DNA from: Emmonsiellopsis sp. PD_33
Taxonomy: Eukaryota > Ascomycota > Eurotiomycetes > Onygenales > Ajellomycetaceae
Assembly (NCBI GenBank): GCA_032988165.1
Contig: JANTQF010000094.1
Location: 1 to 64,000, forward strand
DNA length: 64,000 bases
Direction of reading: 5' to 3'
The notes beneath the pieces are model-generated. The model was not told the origin of the DNA, did no database searches, and saw only the letters and a program-made list of their open reading frames with translations. Shown here one piece after another: positions 20,215 through 32,230 of the stretch (its first letter is position 1; the number at the start of each line of letters is the position of its first letter). A program made the translations under genes and the position numbers.

Positions 20215-20810
20215 TAATCGTGCCAAGCGCACTGGAGACCGTTGGTTGCAGCTTTGTGCTGCACCCGGTCTGGGTGCGCCACACCATAATGATTTTCACA
20301 CCGTAACGATAAAAACTGCCACTAGGTACCTTTTATATGGAAACCCCATATAAAAGGTACTTAGGAACACTTTGTATATTTCTCTCTATTTCTCAACCAC
20401 CACACTAGATATGAAGCTCATATTGGAATGGGATATACATGAAATCCTAGAGAATATAGTAGTATCAAGTAAATCTATTAAAAGCTGACTGTTCTCTTAT
20501 AATTAAGATAAAGGTGAAAATACACTAAAATTGGGTCTAAAAATAGAAAAAACAAGAATGAAGAAGGAAATCTTACTTTTCTCTAGACTAAAGTGTTTAT
20601 TGTCATTTCTATATGATCCTGTTAAAATATGAGAGTCATACCTAGTGTGGTGGTGGAGAAATCCTGAGATAACTATAAGTACCTTTTATATGTGGTTTAC
20701 ATACAAAAGGTACATTTATCGTTACGGTGTGAATATCGTAACGGTGTGGCGCACCCAGACCGGGTGCGGCGAAAAACGCCGCAACCCGCCTGGGCGCGGT
20801 GGCACGATTA
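20215..20810. mobile_element. Fold-back MITE, Tc1/mariner type
   Basis: A 596-bp element bounded by TAATCGTGCCA on the left and its complement TGGCACGATTA on the right. Behind the ends both arms contain GCACCCGGTCTGGGTGCGCC, itself a small hairpin, then CACACCGTAACGATAAA and AGGTACCTTTTATATG-type blocks in mirrored order. Further in, CCACCACACTAG on the left matches CTAGTGTGGTGG on the right. The arms thus run about 200 bp each with internal divergence, and the middle is AT-rich. No transposase frame is present. A TA at each outer edge is consistent with TA target duplication. It would be mobilised in trans by a mariner-type transposase. Confidence 0.85.
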
Positions 20811-21785
20811 ACTTGAAAAAAGTCACCGGGAAGCAAAATCATTCGCAGCGAAAAACGATGATGATAGGAATTTGTCAACAGCTATCAAGTTCGATTATTG
20901 TCCCCACCAGGTTTAAAACTACGACAGCGCGAGAGTCGATGTGAGACGGAACAACGGTAGCAAGGCCAAACTCTCGTGCTCAACCAAGCACACCATGGTT
21001 CCAGTTTTCCATCATCTGCTTAGCTCCCTGCGCGCCTGCGGAGCAATCAGGATAGCTCCAGTGGATGCTTTCGTCTGGGGCTTTCATCCGCCTTCTTTTC
21101 TCCCACCGGAGTGAAAAAGGGAATAGTCAACTTAGAAGGAAATATCTAGCATGGAAGTTTCGGACACAAGAAGATTGTGGCTGGGAATTTTTGATCGAAT
21201 ATGCAGCCCTCTCGCAGCAACTCTCGCAGCTTATACGGACTTTGCTAGGAGATCTTAATGAGGCTGGAGCTTGATTATATGAAGTTCTTCTGGCTGCACG
21301 AGACGTCCTCGTTGTCGGGACCGCGCCATGAAGAGGGCTTGAGCCTTGAAGGGCTTGCATCTCGCTAGATTAATAAACGGCACACTTGTCACTGTCAGCA
21401 TGGTGGACCAAAACCGGTGCGGGGGTGCCGTTTCGTTCCCCAGCTTGGCAGGCCAAGCGCTCTCAATTAAATGGCGGGGTCTTTTGGATCCCTCCCTGTG
21501 CCCGACTGCAGTAGCTAGTTGCTTTCGCTACTGTAGCCTGCGCTGTTCAGAAGAAATCCAAATATGGGTTCCCAGGATTTCTTCCGCCAGGACATACAAT
21601 ACTTTGACGTATCTAGCTTGCTATCACAAAGACAGGGCCGCACTACGCTCGATTATTGAACATGGACGAGAATTCAAAAGCCCTGAGATCTTGGTCCGAT
21701 CAAAATGCCTGGGTTGTCTCATCACTTTTAGGTGGGTATTATTGCTCCCTCTTTTGGCCCCGCTCCTTGGTCGCTAAATTAATAA
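20811..21785. other. Intergenic region between the MITE and the LTR element
   Basis: About 1 kb of mixed composition with short overlapping frames only. No gene, tRNA or repeat could be supported. Confidence 0.5.
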
Positions 21786-21790
21786 GTTGC
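21786..21790 (+). repeat. Target-site duplication GTTGC, left copy
   Basis: These five bases precede the left LTR and recur directly after the right LTR at 27014-27018, as expected for LTR retrotransposon integration. Confidence 0.93.
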
Positions 21791-21902
21791 TGTGGGAAGG
21801 TTGAAGATCTCTCATATTGCTATGCTAGCAAGGAATCTATCTACCATGCAATCACATAAGTGCACTACACCTGATTGGGAGGCCAGAGGCGTACAGCCAA
21901 CA
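21791..21902 (-). repeat. 3' LTR of the copia element
   Basis: 112 bp. It differs from the other LTR at about 16 sites, all transitions and nearly all at former CpG positions. Equal length with no indels supports the pairing. Confidence 0.93.
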
Positions 21903-21911
21903 CCCCCCCTC
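21903..21911 (-). other. Polypurine tract of the copia element
   Basis: On the minus strand GAGGGGGGG directly abuts the 3' LTR. This is where plus-strand DNA synthesis would prime. It fixes the element's orientation. Confidence 0.8.
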
Positions 21912-22139
21912 AGGCAGAGCTACATACATAGATCTCATGAAAAAACACTGAAAAACAACAAAATGTCACCAAACAGCAGAAAAAACCTAGATACATGATC
22001 AGACTTGCTACTTTCCATTGTTCCCCACTAGAGTCCCTAGCAAATTAATGAAACATGTAAATGTAACTATATTCAGAGGCTTTGTGAGGCTGTCTGTGGC
22101 CATTTCAGTCATTAGAATGTATTCTAGAGAGATAACATC

Positions 22140-22260
22140 ATTTTTCAACTGAGATCACAAATAGTGGAATTGTGTGTCTATATGCTTGCTACAGGCTGTA
22201 ATCATAGTAACTTAGATGAGGTTAATAGTGCTCTTATTATCCACATGAATCTATATAGGA
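22140..22260 (-). pseudogene. copia RNase H remnant
   Basis: Minus-strand reading gives IHVDNKSTINLI, a stop, then SKHIDTQFHYL. This matches the copia RNase H block (D-N-Q-S-A-I-N-L ... S-R-T-K-H-I-D-I-R-Y-H). The stop and substitutions show decay. Confidence 0.85.
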
Positions 22261-22879
22261 GATATAGTTATGAATCTGAGTTCTTACATGAGATTTTAAA
22301 TCTATATTATCTTACAAACTGTCTTGCTGAGTGCAACATATTTGGCTTCATTTAAATTAAGAAATATGCAGGCCTATTTGATAGAATACTATAATATTAG
22401 AGATCCTACAAGCTTGAAGATGTAGCTGAATGTAGATTTTCAATTATCATTTAACAGCCCTGCCCAATTAGAATCTATATATCTAATGGGAAGGTAGATG
22501 TTGTTTAGGAACCTAGAGATTAAGCTATTTTCAGCTGCATGACATCTATAAAAGAGGCCTACATTTAGGGTTCCTTTGAGATATCAGATGACATGTAATA
22601 ATACCTTCTATGATTTCAGGGTTGAGTTGGAGCTGTGCTGCTCAAGTAGAGAGGCTGCACACATAATATCAGGCTGAGTCTTAACTGCAAGATATTGAAT
22701 ATACTCTATACCTTATTGATAATGCTGCTTTGTGAAGCCTACTTTACTCTTAGAAATAGGGGAATTATCAATATGAAAAGCTTCCTCTATGAGTGTACAG
22801 ACTGTAATAGTGTCATTCATATAGAAATCCTCTACTAATTACTCAATATAATATTAGTAAGTCAACTTAATTTCTTCAG

Positions 22880-23650
22880 GTGAGTAGTCAACTTTCATGC
22901 CTAAATATTTTTATGATTCATATAAATTCTTAACCTCTAGCTTCTCACTGAGAGCTTTCACCAACCAATCAGCTTTCTCCAGAATCTCAGAGATTATATT
23001 TAAATTGTTGATATAAATAGTTATATAGAGATATAGTATTTCCTTATAATATCAGAGGGCAAGGTCATATGAGCTTACAATGAATCCTAATTTAATGAGA
23101 TAGACTATCAAAAAGTTGTACTAAATCTTTGTGGCTGGATTCAGGCTGTAAAGACTCCCTCCTATAGTATAAATAAGTATATTTGAAGTACTATCTTCAA
23201 ATCTGGTGGGTTGCCTCATATAGATTTCCTTACCCAGATAACTGTGCAGGTAGGTCAGTATAATATCTGCCTGCTACAATGTCCATCTGAGCTTTGCAGT
23301 GACTACAAATAATATATAATTTGCAGTGTCAGTTATAACAGGTATATAGGTTTCCTTCCTATTACCCTTTTTAAGCTAGTTGCTACAAACTACCCAATAA
23401 GATTTTTATAAGATTCCATTTAGATCCACATTTGGATTTTGAGGTCAGTCTTTTTCAATAAATACTCAGTAGCCTGGAGCCACTGATTCCCCAACTGGCA
23501 TGTCAGATCAGAAGATGAGATGTCACATTTTTTGACATTGCAGGTCAGTGATTTCACACTGCATTGATTTTCACCAATACTCACCTACCCCCCCTGGCCT
23601 TAATATGGCATCTTTAAATGATTTGGGTAGACTACCTATATCAGGCAAGA
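22880..23650 (-). pseudogene. copia reverse transcriptase remnant
   Basis: Around 23000 the minus strand reads LYITIYINNLNIIS, corresponding to the catalytic YVDDxxI box with both aspartates changed to asparagine. GAC to AAC changes of this kind are expected from C-to-T mutation on the opposite strand at CpG. The following EKADWLVKALSEKLEVKNL fits the copia region after the box. Boundaries are approximate. Confidence 0.8.
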
Positions 23651-23999
23651 AGATATAGGTTGTATAAGACTTTATAGATTATATTCATAAGTCATTTAGA
23701 TCACCAATAGGAGTCTCCATGTCATTCTTCATATGAATTGATTCATCTATCAGCCTAATAGAGGCCTTAGAATTGAGTAAATCCTACAGGAAGTAAACTC
23801 TGCATTCAGAATCTTTCATGCCATTCTCACTGAATCTAACATCTGATAAGAAGATTATCTTATCTTCTTCAGGATTTCAGAGCTAAAAAATTAAGATCCC
23901 AATAGATTCAATTAATTTATATAATCTCATGCAAGGAGACAGTTTATCCACCAGCTTCTACAAACCATGCAGGTGAGTGTATGCAGGTGCTCTAATACA

Positions 24000-24716
24000 G
24001 TGAAAATATTTCACCTGAGGTAGCATGTTAAATAGGGCACATACTAGAATTGTATGAGAGCTAGGGGTAACTAAATCCACCATCTATAGCCAGAACTTTT
24101 TGTTATATAGGACTATAGATGTTGGGGTGTTGTTCATAATATCTATAACTATGTATAGAATATCTACTCAGAACTTCTTGGATAATCTACTCTAATTGAG
24201 AATTACTCTCATATATCTTATTACTGTATGAATACTATGCTTAGAGACTCCATCCTAATGCAGTAACTATAGTATAGTTGATTCCCATTTAATCCCTTAT
24301 TAGGTCATCAGATTAGTTATTTTACTGAACTAAAAAACACCATCTATATCTATATGTAGAAATGTAGAGGCTGTAAACCCCATATTCTATATGAATTTAA
24401 GCTAGTAGTTAAAAGCATCAACTGCCTCATCCTTCATCTTGAGAAAATATATTCATCTATAATGTGTTGTGTCACACATCATGAGCATGTAATATTTTAT
24501 CCCCTGTTAGGACTCCAGGGGGTAGTCAGATAAATCATCTAATATTTTACCTCCCCCTGTGAGATCAATGTGAATCTTCTCAATCAGATGAATTAATTGA
24601 GGCATGGGAGTCTTAGAGAAATGTTGAGTCATACTGGCCTTAATGTAGTCCTTATAATAGAACTTAGATTTCAGGCTAATTATCTTAATGCCTGCATGAG
24701 GATTCTTAGACATCAT
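24000..24716 (-). pseudogene. copia pre-integrase/integrase remnant
   Basis: The minus-strand frame 24716-24507 includes FYYKDYIKASMTQHFSKTPMP followed by LIEKIHIDLTGGG, which resembles the copia junction between the zinc-finger segment and the integrase core (C-x-x-C-x-x-x-K ... LE-x-IHxDLxGP). The core further left is broken by stops. Confidence 0.72.
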
Positions 24717-26186
24717 AATAATAATACCTGCATGAATGTGCCCAAGGTCTCTATGCTATTTCATGAGTGTTTTACTGACTGAAGGTAGCTCCAATATTAG
24801 GATTAGAGATGTAGTAGTAGTAACTGCAGCTATAAGGCTGATCTTTTGATCTAAATTAGGAGATTCATACTTGTGTGATTTCATAATATAATTAACCACT
24901 CTACTAATGTAGTTGATATTGATTTCAGACTCTTATTTCATGATCTTATATATATTATCTTTGCTAGTTCATACAGTATTGAATGTAACACCATTCAGGG
25001 CCCTGCAGATAAAATATGATAGTGTAGAGTTAGATAGGATGAATCTATAACTCTAATCCTTCAACTACATGTATAACAGTAAGTTAACTGTTAAATCTGA
25101 GAGGTAGTAAATGTCATGTAGTGAAACATCATTACTCTCAACCTTAAGAATCATATTGCTAATTTCTTCTATTTTTACCTCATCACCTGTTGCAACATCA
25201 ACACTGAGATTACCTTTATATGGCTGATAGCTGAGCATTGAATGATATTCATTAATTATATTAAAGCTGGTATATATATCTAAATATCATGATCTTGAGG
25301 AATTACCTGGTATAACTAAAAAGACCTCATTCTGGACTATCACAACATTCACAGAAGGTTAGTGTGATATAAGATTTTTATCACTCTTACTCTTCTTAGA
25401 ATTACTAGATCTATTATCTTTATTCTTATCTAAATTACCTGATTTATTTGAGTCATCTGAGTTCAGCTATTTTGACTGTTACTCAGAATGTAACTGCCAG
25501 CACTACTCATTCTTATGTCTAGAGATCTTATAATAGCTGTAGTATTTCCCCTTCAAGCCCTTCAAGCCAGCAGTGTTTATATTTAAATTCAAATTTGAAT
25601 TTAACAAGATATTTATAGAATTTACAGTAGGATTCTTTAGAAGAGGGTCAGTTGATTTCTTATCATAATAATTCATTAACTACTTTATAAGGTTATTAAT
25701 GTTAATATTTACAATTCATCTCTGACTCATAGAAAAGAACTCATCAAGTTGAGTCTTTACAAACTGCTTCTAAAAGTCTTTAAGTCCTAATAAGAACATA
25801 TCATAGTAAATATCTTCTGATCCAACTGAGAGCTCCCTATAACAAGTAGTAAGATAGTGAAAATGCTACTAATAGAGTATATAATCAGTGTTCTTAACTT
25901 AGAGAGTCATTAATTTCTTAATAATGAGTATGTACTTCTCTACTAGAGAGACAGTGTACTCTATGTTAATTTTCTCCTATAGAGTCATAGTGTTATCTAG
26001 TTCTAGAGTGCTGAGTACAGCCCAAATATTGTCTTGCAGACTTGTGAGAATTTAGTAATATAATACCTTTAATCATACAGACTATTTGACTCATTTGTAA
26101 GTTTACTCAGAGGAGCTCTTATCTTAATTTTTCAATAAAATGTTAGTTGCACTAATAACTTCAGTATCTATAAGAATCTTAGTGTG

Positions 26187-26606
26187 CTAGAATTTATAAT
26201 TCATACCATCAAAAGTGATAATGTCTTTAGTCTTAATTGCCTGTTGAACTTCCTTCTGATACTTATGTAATTCCTCCCTGATAATATCATATAGAATAGC
26301 AGGCTGCAGGGAGGTTGCCTGTATGACTTTGATAGAGATGAAGAGGTGAGCTATCATCTCTATAAGAGCACCCTGTGTCATAGTGATCAGAGTGTTTAGG
26401 TCTACAGGCACACCATATGACCTATTCAGTAGCTGTGTGCAGCCTATATCACTATCTGTAGTCCTCATAGGACTAGGGTAGGCAGGCCCTGAGGCCTGCA
26501 TGTTTGGGTATGCAGGCTCTACAGCCTGGATGTCAGGCTCAGTGGCCCTATAACTCACCAGAGAGTGAGCTGAAATAATGTGATAAGCACTAGAGGCACC
26601 CACCAA
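26187..26606 (-). pseudogene. copia gag-like remnant
   Basis: A 139-codon open stretch ending IITFDGMNYKF; the F-D-G-x-N-Y motif is typical of copia gag proteins. A proline/glutamate-rich part (EPDIQAVEPAYPNMQASGPAY) precedes it. The remaining gag region to the left is interrupted. It lies beside the 5' LTR as expected. Confidence 0.72.
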
Positions 26607-26901
26607 TTAGAAGGTATCAGGCATGTTGCTAGGCATTCTATACATCATCAGGGTAGTTATAGTTTGAAAAATCTACTGATAATGTGCCTGCAAGATGTCT
26701 GAAAAATCATTCACACAGTCTGAAAAAAAAATTTTCACATCATGAGAAATCATAAAATGAGTGTAAAAAATGTAAAAGATGTGTAAATTCCAGGTAATCA
26801 AATATTGCACTATAGATCCAATGAGATATTTGAGTTAGGTGAACCTTCCAGTCTTAATTGCAGTGGTTTTTAATAAAAAACATACTATCCAGGCTATAAC
26901 C

Positions 26902-27013
26902 TGTGGGAAGGTTGAAGATCTCTCATATTGCTACACTAGCAAGGAATCTATCTACTGTGTGATCATGTAAGCGCGCTACGCCCGATTGGGAGGCTGGAGG
27001 TGTATGGCCAACA
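26902..27013 (-). repeat. 5' LTR of the copia element
   Basis: 112-bp partner of the left LTR, less mutated at several CpG positions (GCGCGCTACGCCCG retained where the left copy reads GTGCACTACACCTG). Confidence 0.93.
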
Positions 27014-27018
27014 GTTGC
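27014..27018 (+). repeat. Target-site duplication GTTGC, right copy
   Basis: Identical to 21786-21790; marks the right edge of the copia insertion. Confidence 0.93.
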
Positions 27019-29324
27019 ATCCTTGGTCAAGTTTTCTAATGTTTCTGGAACAGTGCGGGGCCACCCTGTTCGAATTCCGAACCCCAGTCAAAGCCTGTGA
27101 AGGCCCAGCGAAGGGTCCTCCGTCCTTCGCAGGTATTATCGGGTTGTTGGTTCAGCCGCAGGCCCAAACCTTGTTCAAGGTAGGCGAACCCATCCCTCCG
27201 AGATACCCAATAATAACAAGCATCCCAACCCAAGCCACCCTGCCAGGGCCTGCCATCATTTCCATGATCTTGAGCTCGTGGCGGCACACCGGCACCATAT
27301 GCTGGTGTGGGGTTCTCATTCACCCCCTTGGCGCCCCTGAATCGTCTCGTTACTCATGATTATTATCGTGGGATTCGGTGATTCGATAGTTTCCAAAAAA
27401 TCTTGCTCGTCGTGGTCCACGGTCCCACGGAGGAACCGACACAGTTGGGGAGGCTAGCAAAAAGCACAATCCCCCTGTTTCTATGTCGGGACGACACAAG
27501 GGAAAAGAGGATCCATCTCAGTCAGCCGGTGTACATCATCCGGATCTTCGATTCCTTCGAGTTATTACTGTCCCCACAAAGATTCGTCGATGACGGCACT
27601 GCAAGGGGCCGGTCAGTCGATTAAAATAGCAGAGAGTTTTCTAGAAGGAAGTTGTGCTGACACGGGTTGAGTTTGGTGTCTGCATCAACATTCCCTCCCC
27701 TGCTGTCAAGGTGCTCTTCATCCCCTCAACGGCGCGGGTGGCGTCGACTGTGGGCGTGAGAGGTGGAACTCGTCAAGAAATACATACGCCCATCCCCAGA
27801 TGCCTCCATCCCTCTTCCACACTTTCAACAATGATAGTGTGGGGCACCCATATCCGTCCAGCGGCTTCTTATCAAAACACCCTTCCCGATTAAAATCTCC
27901 GCCCCGCAGCCCTGACCTTTACTTTCTCGATGATGTTTTGAAATGCATGACATCCCCAAAAGCTGACCCAAGATCATCCACAACGAAGCTGGAGCTAAAA
28001 ACCGCTCATGGAGGGAGATCATAGGCCTTGGCATCGTTCCCTTCCTCTCCCCTCATACGCTCGGTTATATGTCAATTGTCCACTCTGTTTAACCAAGCTC
28101 TGAGATGATCGTATTCTGAAGCTTCCACCCTAATGTGCCTCCAAGCCCGCCACAACAGCAGCTCTGGGCGAGCGGAGAAATTAAGTGCAAAGAATAGTGT
28201 CTGGGGCCACAGAGATGCATGACCAAAAGCTCAAGCAAAAACCAGTGAATGATGAAAGTTACTCCGTACATTCAATCACATTTTGCAAGTTCCCAGCAGA
28301 AGCGAAACGAGGATATAGCCGGTGTTGGCGGGATGACCAATGATGATAGGCTTTGTTATTACCCTCGTTAACCCAGGGATAATCCACGCTCTCCCTCATC
28401 GGGTTTGGGCTAGTTAAGTTATCTTGGCCCAATTCCTCGGCATTTGGAATTAGTTATTCGACCCCACCGATTTGATCTCTGATGGCCGGGGTTGGTAGGG
28501 AGGTGGTGATTCTCACGAAGAACTGGGGGCAAGAATAATAACTGTGACCAATTATGCGTCTATTGTGCCTCTTATAGACCGCTCCACAGAATATTCCTTT
28601 CTGTTTATTGCTGTTTGTCGGCGTCATGAACAATTCCATTCATCACAAGATCTGCTTTCTATCCTGCGCGCCGTTTTCCCGCAAAGATTCGTTCGCCTTT
28701 ATTTACAATCCTGTTCTGACTTCTCCGTACATGCGTCGCTCGGACTGAGGAGCTAGGCGGAGATTACTATTAAACAACTCTGCCAAACGCCCTTGGCCGG
28801 GGGCAAACTGCCTGCCTAGTCTCGAATAGTTAGACGAATCCCATGCTGACAATCGCATCCCGAGACTTTCCACCCTTGGGAATTTGCCGCGCTTCCTGAC
28901 GCTTGCCTCAATTCAGAGGTCCCAGTGGTATTAGGGCACTTTTATTCGGTCGGTCCGGGATCAGAGTGCAGACTCTCCACACGCTCCGGACCTTTCGGGC
29001 ATTCTTCCGGCTGATTTCCCTCTAGACCCTGGGGGGGGAGCGAGACCCTTGTCGGGGTTGCTTTTAGGGGGGATTTAGTCGCCTTCCATGCATTTGCCAA
29101 GATGTTTTAGCCTGATATCAGCGGAGGAAAAATAACATACAAGAACAAGGGGACGGTCGACGATGGCAACTTCTCAGGTCTGCTTCTTCTCAGCGTCCTG
29201 TTTCGTTCCTTTCGACTTCTTTCCCCCATCGTCTACGAGGGGTCGAACCTCGCATTGTCAATTTCCGTTCAATTCATCCTCCAACAGCGCTGAGCGTTAG
29301 CCGCGAGCGACGAAACTTGTCAAG
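27019..29324. other. Intergenic region upstream of the sugar permease
   Basis: About 2.3 kb of normal base composition. Several frames of 60-120 codons overlap on both strands with no recognisable motif. The right end must contain the promoter of the permease gene. No gene could be supported. Confidence 0.5.
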
Positions 29325-31329
29325 ATGGCACCAGCCGTCCCCAAGACGGTGCAGGCCCAAGCCGTCGGCGTCTCTGACCCCATTGTCACGCGTCTAGCCC
29401 AAGAAGATCCAATAAAATGGTATCAGAAGCCAAATTTGCGGCTGATGTACATTTGCCTGTTCTGCTGTTGTATGGGAGTGGAAATGACCTCGGGTTTCGA
29501 CTCGACTCTTATCGGAACGCTACAATTCTCCCCCCCATGGAATAGGTGTGCGTACAATCACGTATCTCACGGACAGTTTCCTGATGAAGAAGGCTAACTT
29601 CCTCTGCAGATTTCACTGATGGCGCTGTGGACGATGATGGGGAACCAACCATTTCTTCTGGACTTTTGGGATTCGTCTCCTCGTGCTACCAGCTTGGTTC
29701 GATCATTGGCGTGCCCATTGCCCCCTATCTCAATCAGACATATGGCCGACGTTGGTCGATCATGCTTGGATCTTGGATTATGGTTGTCGGTGCCCTTCTT
29801 CAAGGATTCGCTCAACATGGTATGCGATTAATTTCCATTGCTAGAGCATAGATTCAAAACTAACTATTTCCTCAAGTCGCAATGTACATCGTCGCTCGTA
29901 TGGTCCTCGGTCTAGGAATTGTTTTCTGTATTATTTCTGGATCCTCCCTTATTGGAGAGTTGGGCCATCCCAAGGACCGTGCCACCCTTACATCTCTATT
30001 CAATTCGTCCTGGTTCATCGGTCAAATCACCGCTTCTGCCATCGCTATCGGCACCTCGACAGTTGAGACCGACTGGGGCTGGCGTATTCCTTCCCTTTTG
30101 CAGATTTGCCCATCCCTTCTGCAGATCGTTACAGTTTTGTGAGTATTGAAAGAGCGTGTTCCCGATATATATCACTAATACATCGTGATAGCATGCTCCC
30201 GGAGAGCCCTAGGTATCTTGTTAGCAGGGATAGACACGAGGAAGCTTTTGAGATTCTGGTTAAATATCACGGAGAGGGAGACGCAGACTCGCCCCTTGTA
30301 AAGGCCGAGATGGCTCAGATTCGGGAAACTCTCCAGCTGGAAGCCAGCACTACCCAGAAGACTTGGTACCAGATGATCAAAACCAAGGGAATGCGTCATC
30401 GTGTCATTGTCTCTTCCTTCCTTGGTCTTTTTACCCAGATGTCCGGAAACACCCTGCTCTCTTACTACCAGAATCTGCTTTACGAAATGATGGGTTATGA
30501 AAACACCTACGCGAAGACCAGGATAAACATCGCCAACGCCTGTTGGAACTTCCTCACCGCTACCATTGCCGCCTTCGTTGTTACACGCTTCAAGCGTCGA
30601 CATATGTTCATGTTGTCTGCTGCCCTCATGGTGGCGGCCTTTGTCGGCATGACCGTGTCCTTTGAGCGGCTGGAATTTGCTAAGAACAATGATTTCAAGA
30701 ACACCTCGGCTGGTATTTCCGCGCTGTTCTTCTACTTTGCCTATTTCCCTTGTTACAACATTGGTAACAACGCACTCACATACAGTAAGTTCTCTTCACC
30801 ATGCCACAACATTTCCCAAATCATACTCAATACAAATCGAAATTTGACCCGCTAACCAACTTTACTAGCCTACCTCGTCGAGCTCTTCCCCTACTCGCAA
30901 CGAACCCACGGTATTGGCATTGAGCAGGTCTTCGGCAAAATCGGTGGTTTCTTCTCCAACAACGTCAACCCTGTCGCCATGACCGCTATCGGCTGGAAAT
31001 TCTTTGCCATCTACTGCGGCTGGATTGCCTTTGAATTTTTGTTCGTCTTCTTCATGTATCCCGAGACCGCAGGACGAACTTTGGAAGAACTGGCTTTCTG
31101 TAAGTTTTTTACACTCCCCTACCCCTCTACAAATTGCTTTGTGTATGCATTTGTATATGCGCATGCGTCCAGTTGCCCGCACCACGAATTTTATATTAAC
31201 AATTACTCCCAACGCACAGTGTTCGAGGACCAAGATCTTGCAGAGAAAGCCGTTGCCGCCGTTGAGACCCAACTTGTTGCTGATCGCAAGGGGAGCATAG
31301 CGCACATCGATGACACTCGTGCCGTATAA
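29325..31329 (+). CDS. MFS sugar porter, lactose/cellobiose permease (LAC12-like)
   Basis: Six exons (29325-29547, 29610-29819, 29877-30138, 30192-30784, 30869-31099, 31220-31329) join in phase to 542 aa. The protein is a plasma-membrane sugar-proton symporter. Visible landmarks are GVEMTSGFDSTLIGTLQ in helix 1, TYGRRWSIMLGSW, ARMVLGLG, the PESPRYLVSR loop, YYQNLLYEMMGY in helix 7 and FMYPETAGRTLEEL near the end. The long first cytosolic segment and the GxELxHPKxRAxxTSLFNSSWFIG pattern point to the Lac12/cellodextrin group rather than the hexose group. The first intron uses donor GTGCGT; the alternative GTGTGC would give a stop. Substrate (lactose, cellobiose, hexose) is not decided by sequence. 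Confidence 0.9.
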
Positions 31330-32230
31330 AATCTCAAAACTATATCCTCTCTTTGTCATTTTTCCAATGAGGATCTTTTCCTTCTTTTTTGCACCGTCAT
31401 CCCTCTCGAAAAAAGAAGACCAAAACCTTGTTGGAGAAGAAAATGTATCACAAACAAACATTCACGACGGGGAAGGGGACGGCAGAAGGGGAGACGTGGG
31501 CCACAGTGTCTTTCTTTTTTCACTCACTAACTTCTTTCCTTTCTTCTGGCTTCTAACCGCGACGAGTCGTTTTCCTCTACGTCACGTTCTTTTGGAATCT
31601 CAATCACTATTTACTCATTATTAACTTATTTTTTATGAGGCCTCTTCCCTTTTCGTATTTTACTAGATCCTCAGGAGGAAGCAGTATCTCTCCATGGTCT
31701 AATTTCCAGCTGTTTGTTCTCACCATTTCCCGTTCTCTCATTGGTGGAAAATTTATCCTTGATATCACGGAAGTTTTTCCTCCTCCCGATTTTAATACGA
31801 GTATTTGGCAATGTCACGGACTTGATATAACATGCAAGCACTTACTGTGTAAAATTCAAGGAGAAGAGGTTAGGATAATTTACCTAAATCTACTCCTTAT
31901 AATCCGACGGTTATCTGGGAAAGTAAATATATATTTACATAACAACCAGCCCACCAAAGCTGATATTTGAGATGATATACCTTGTCAATGAAGCGTCAAC
32001 CTTTTATTCTACTCTCGCAAAATGTAGCTTGCAATTATCCTCGGTTTATTCTCGACAAAAGAAGTGACCCAGCCTCCATTGCAGCTAGTTATTATTTAAC
32101 TAACCCTAGCCCAACTAGTTATTTAGCGCCATATGCCTCGTGTTTCTGTCGTGGAACAGCGGGGACTTCAGTTGCTGATTCCTGCTCCCTTTCTCACATC
32201 TACATAATGATCCAACATTGAAATCTCACC
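31330..32230. other. Intergenic region
   Basis: About 900 bp, T-rich at the left and AT-rich around 31900-32100. It contains the permease 3' flank and the promoter of the F-box gene. No gene was seen. Confidence 0.5.

Larger units (their letters stand above)
21791..27013 (-). mobile_element. Complete Ty1/copia LTR retrotransposon, inactivated
   Basis: A 5,223-bp element with two 112-bp LTRs that begin TGTGGG and end CCAACA on the plus strand, flanked by GTTGC. It lies on the minus strand: a gag-like frame is at the right, an integrase region follows, and reverse transcriptase then RNase H are at the left, the copia order. The polypurine tract GAGGGGGGG touches the left LTR. The interior is AT-rich, has essentially no CpG and is full of stops, so it is dead. 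The sequence next to the right LTR on the minus strand, GGTTATAGCC, resembles the half-initiator-Met-tRNA primer site (GGTTATGAGCC) used by several copia elements. Confidence 0.93.

Noticed and set aside
29185..29270. tRNA-like T-arm (CGAGG-TTCGACC-CCTCG) on the minus strand near 29240
   Set aside because: No pairing acceptor stem, no A-box and no anticodon arm could be placed. It lies in the leader of the sugar permease gene and is probably chance.
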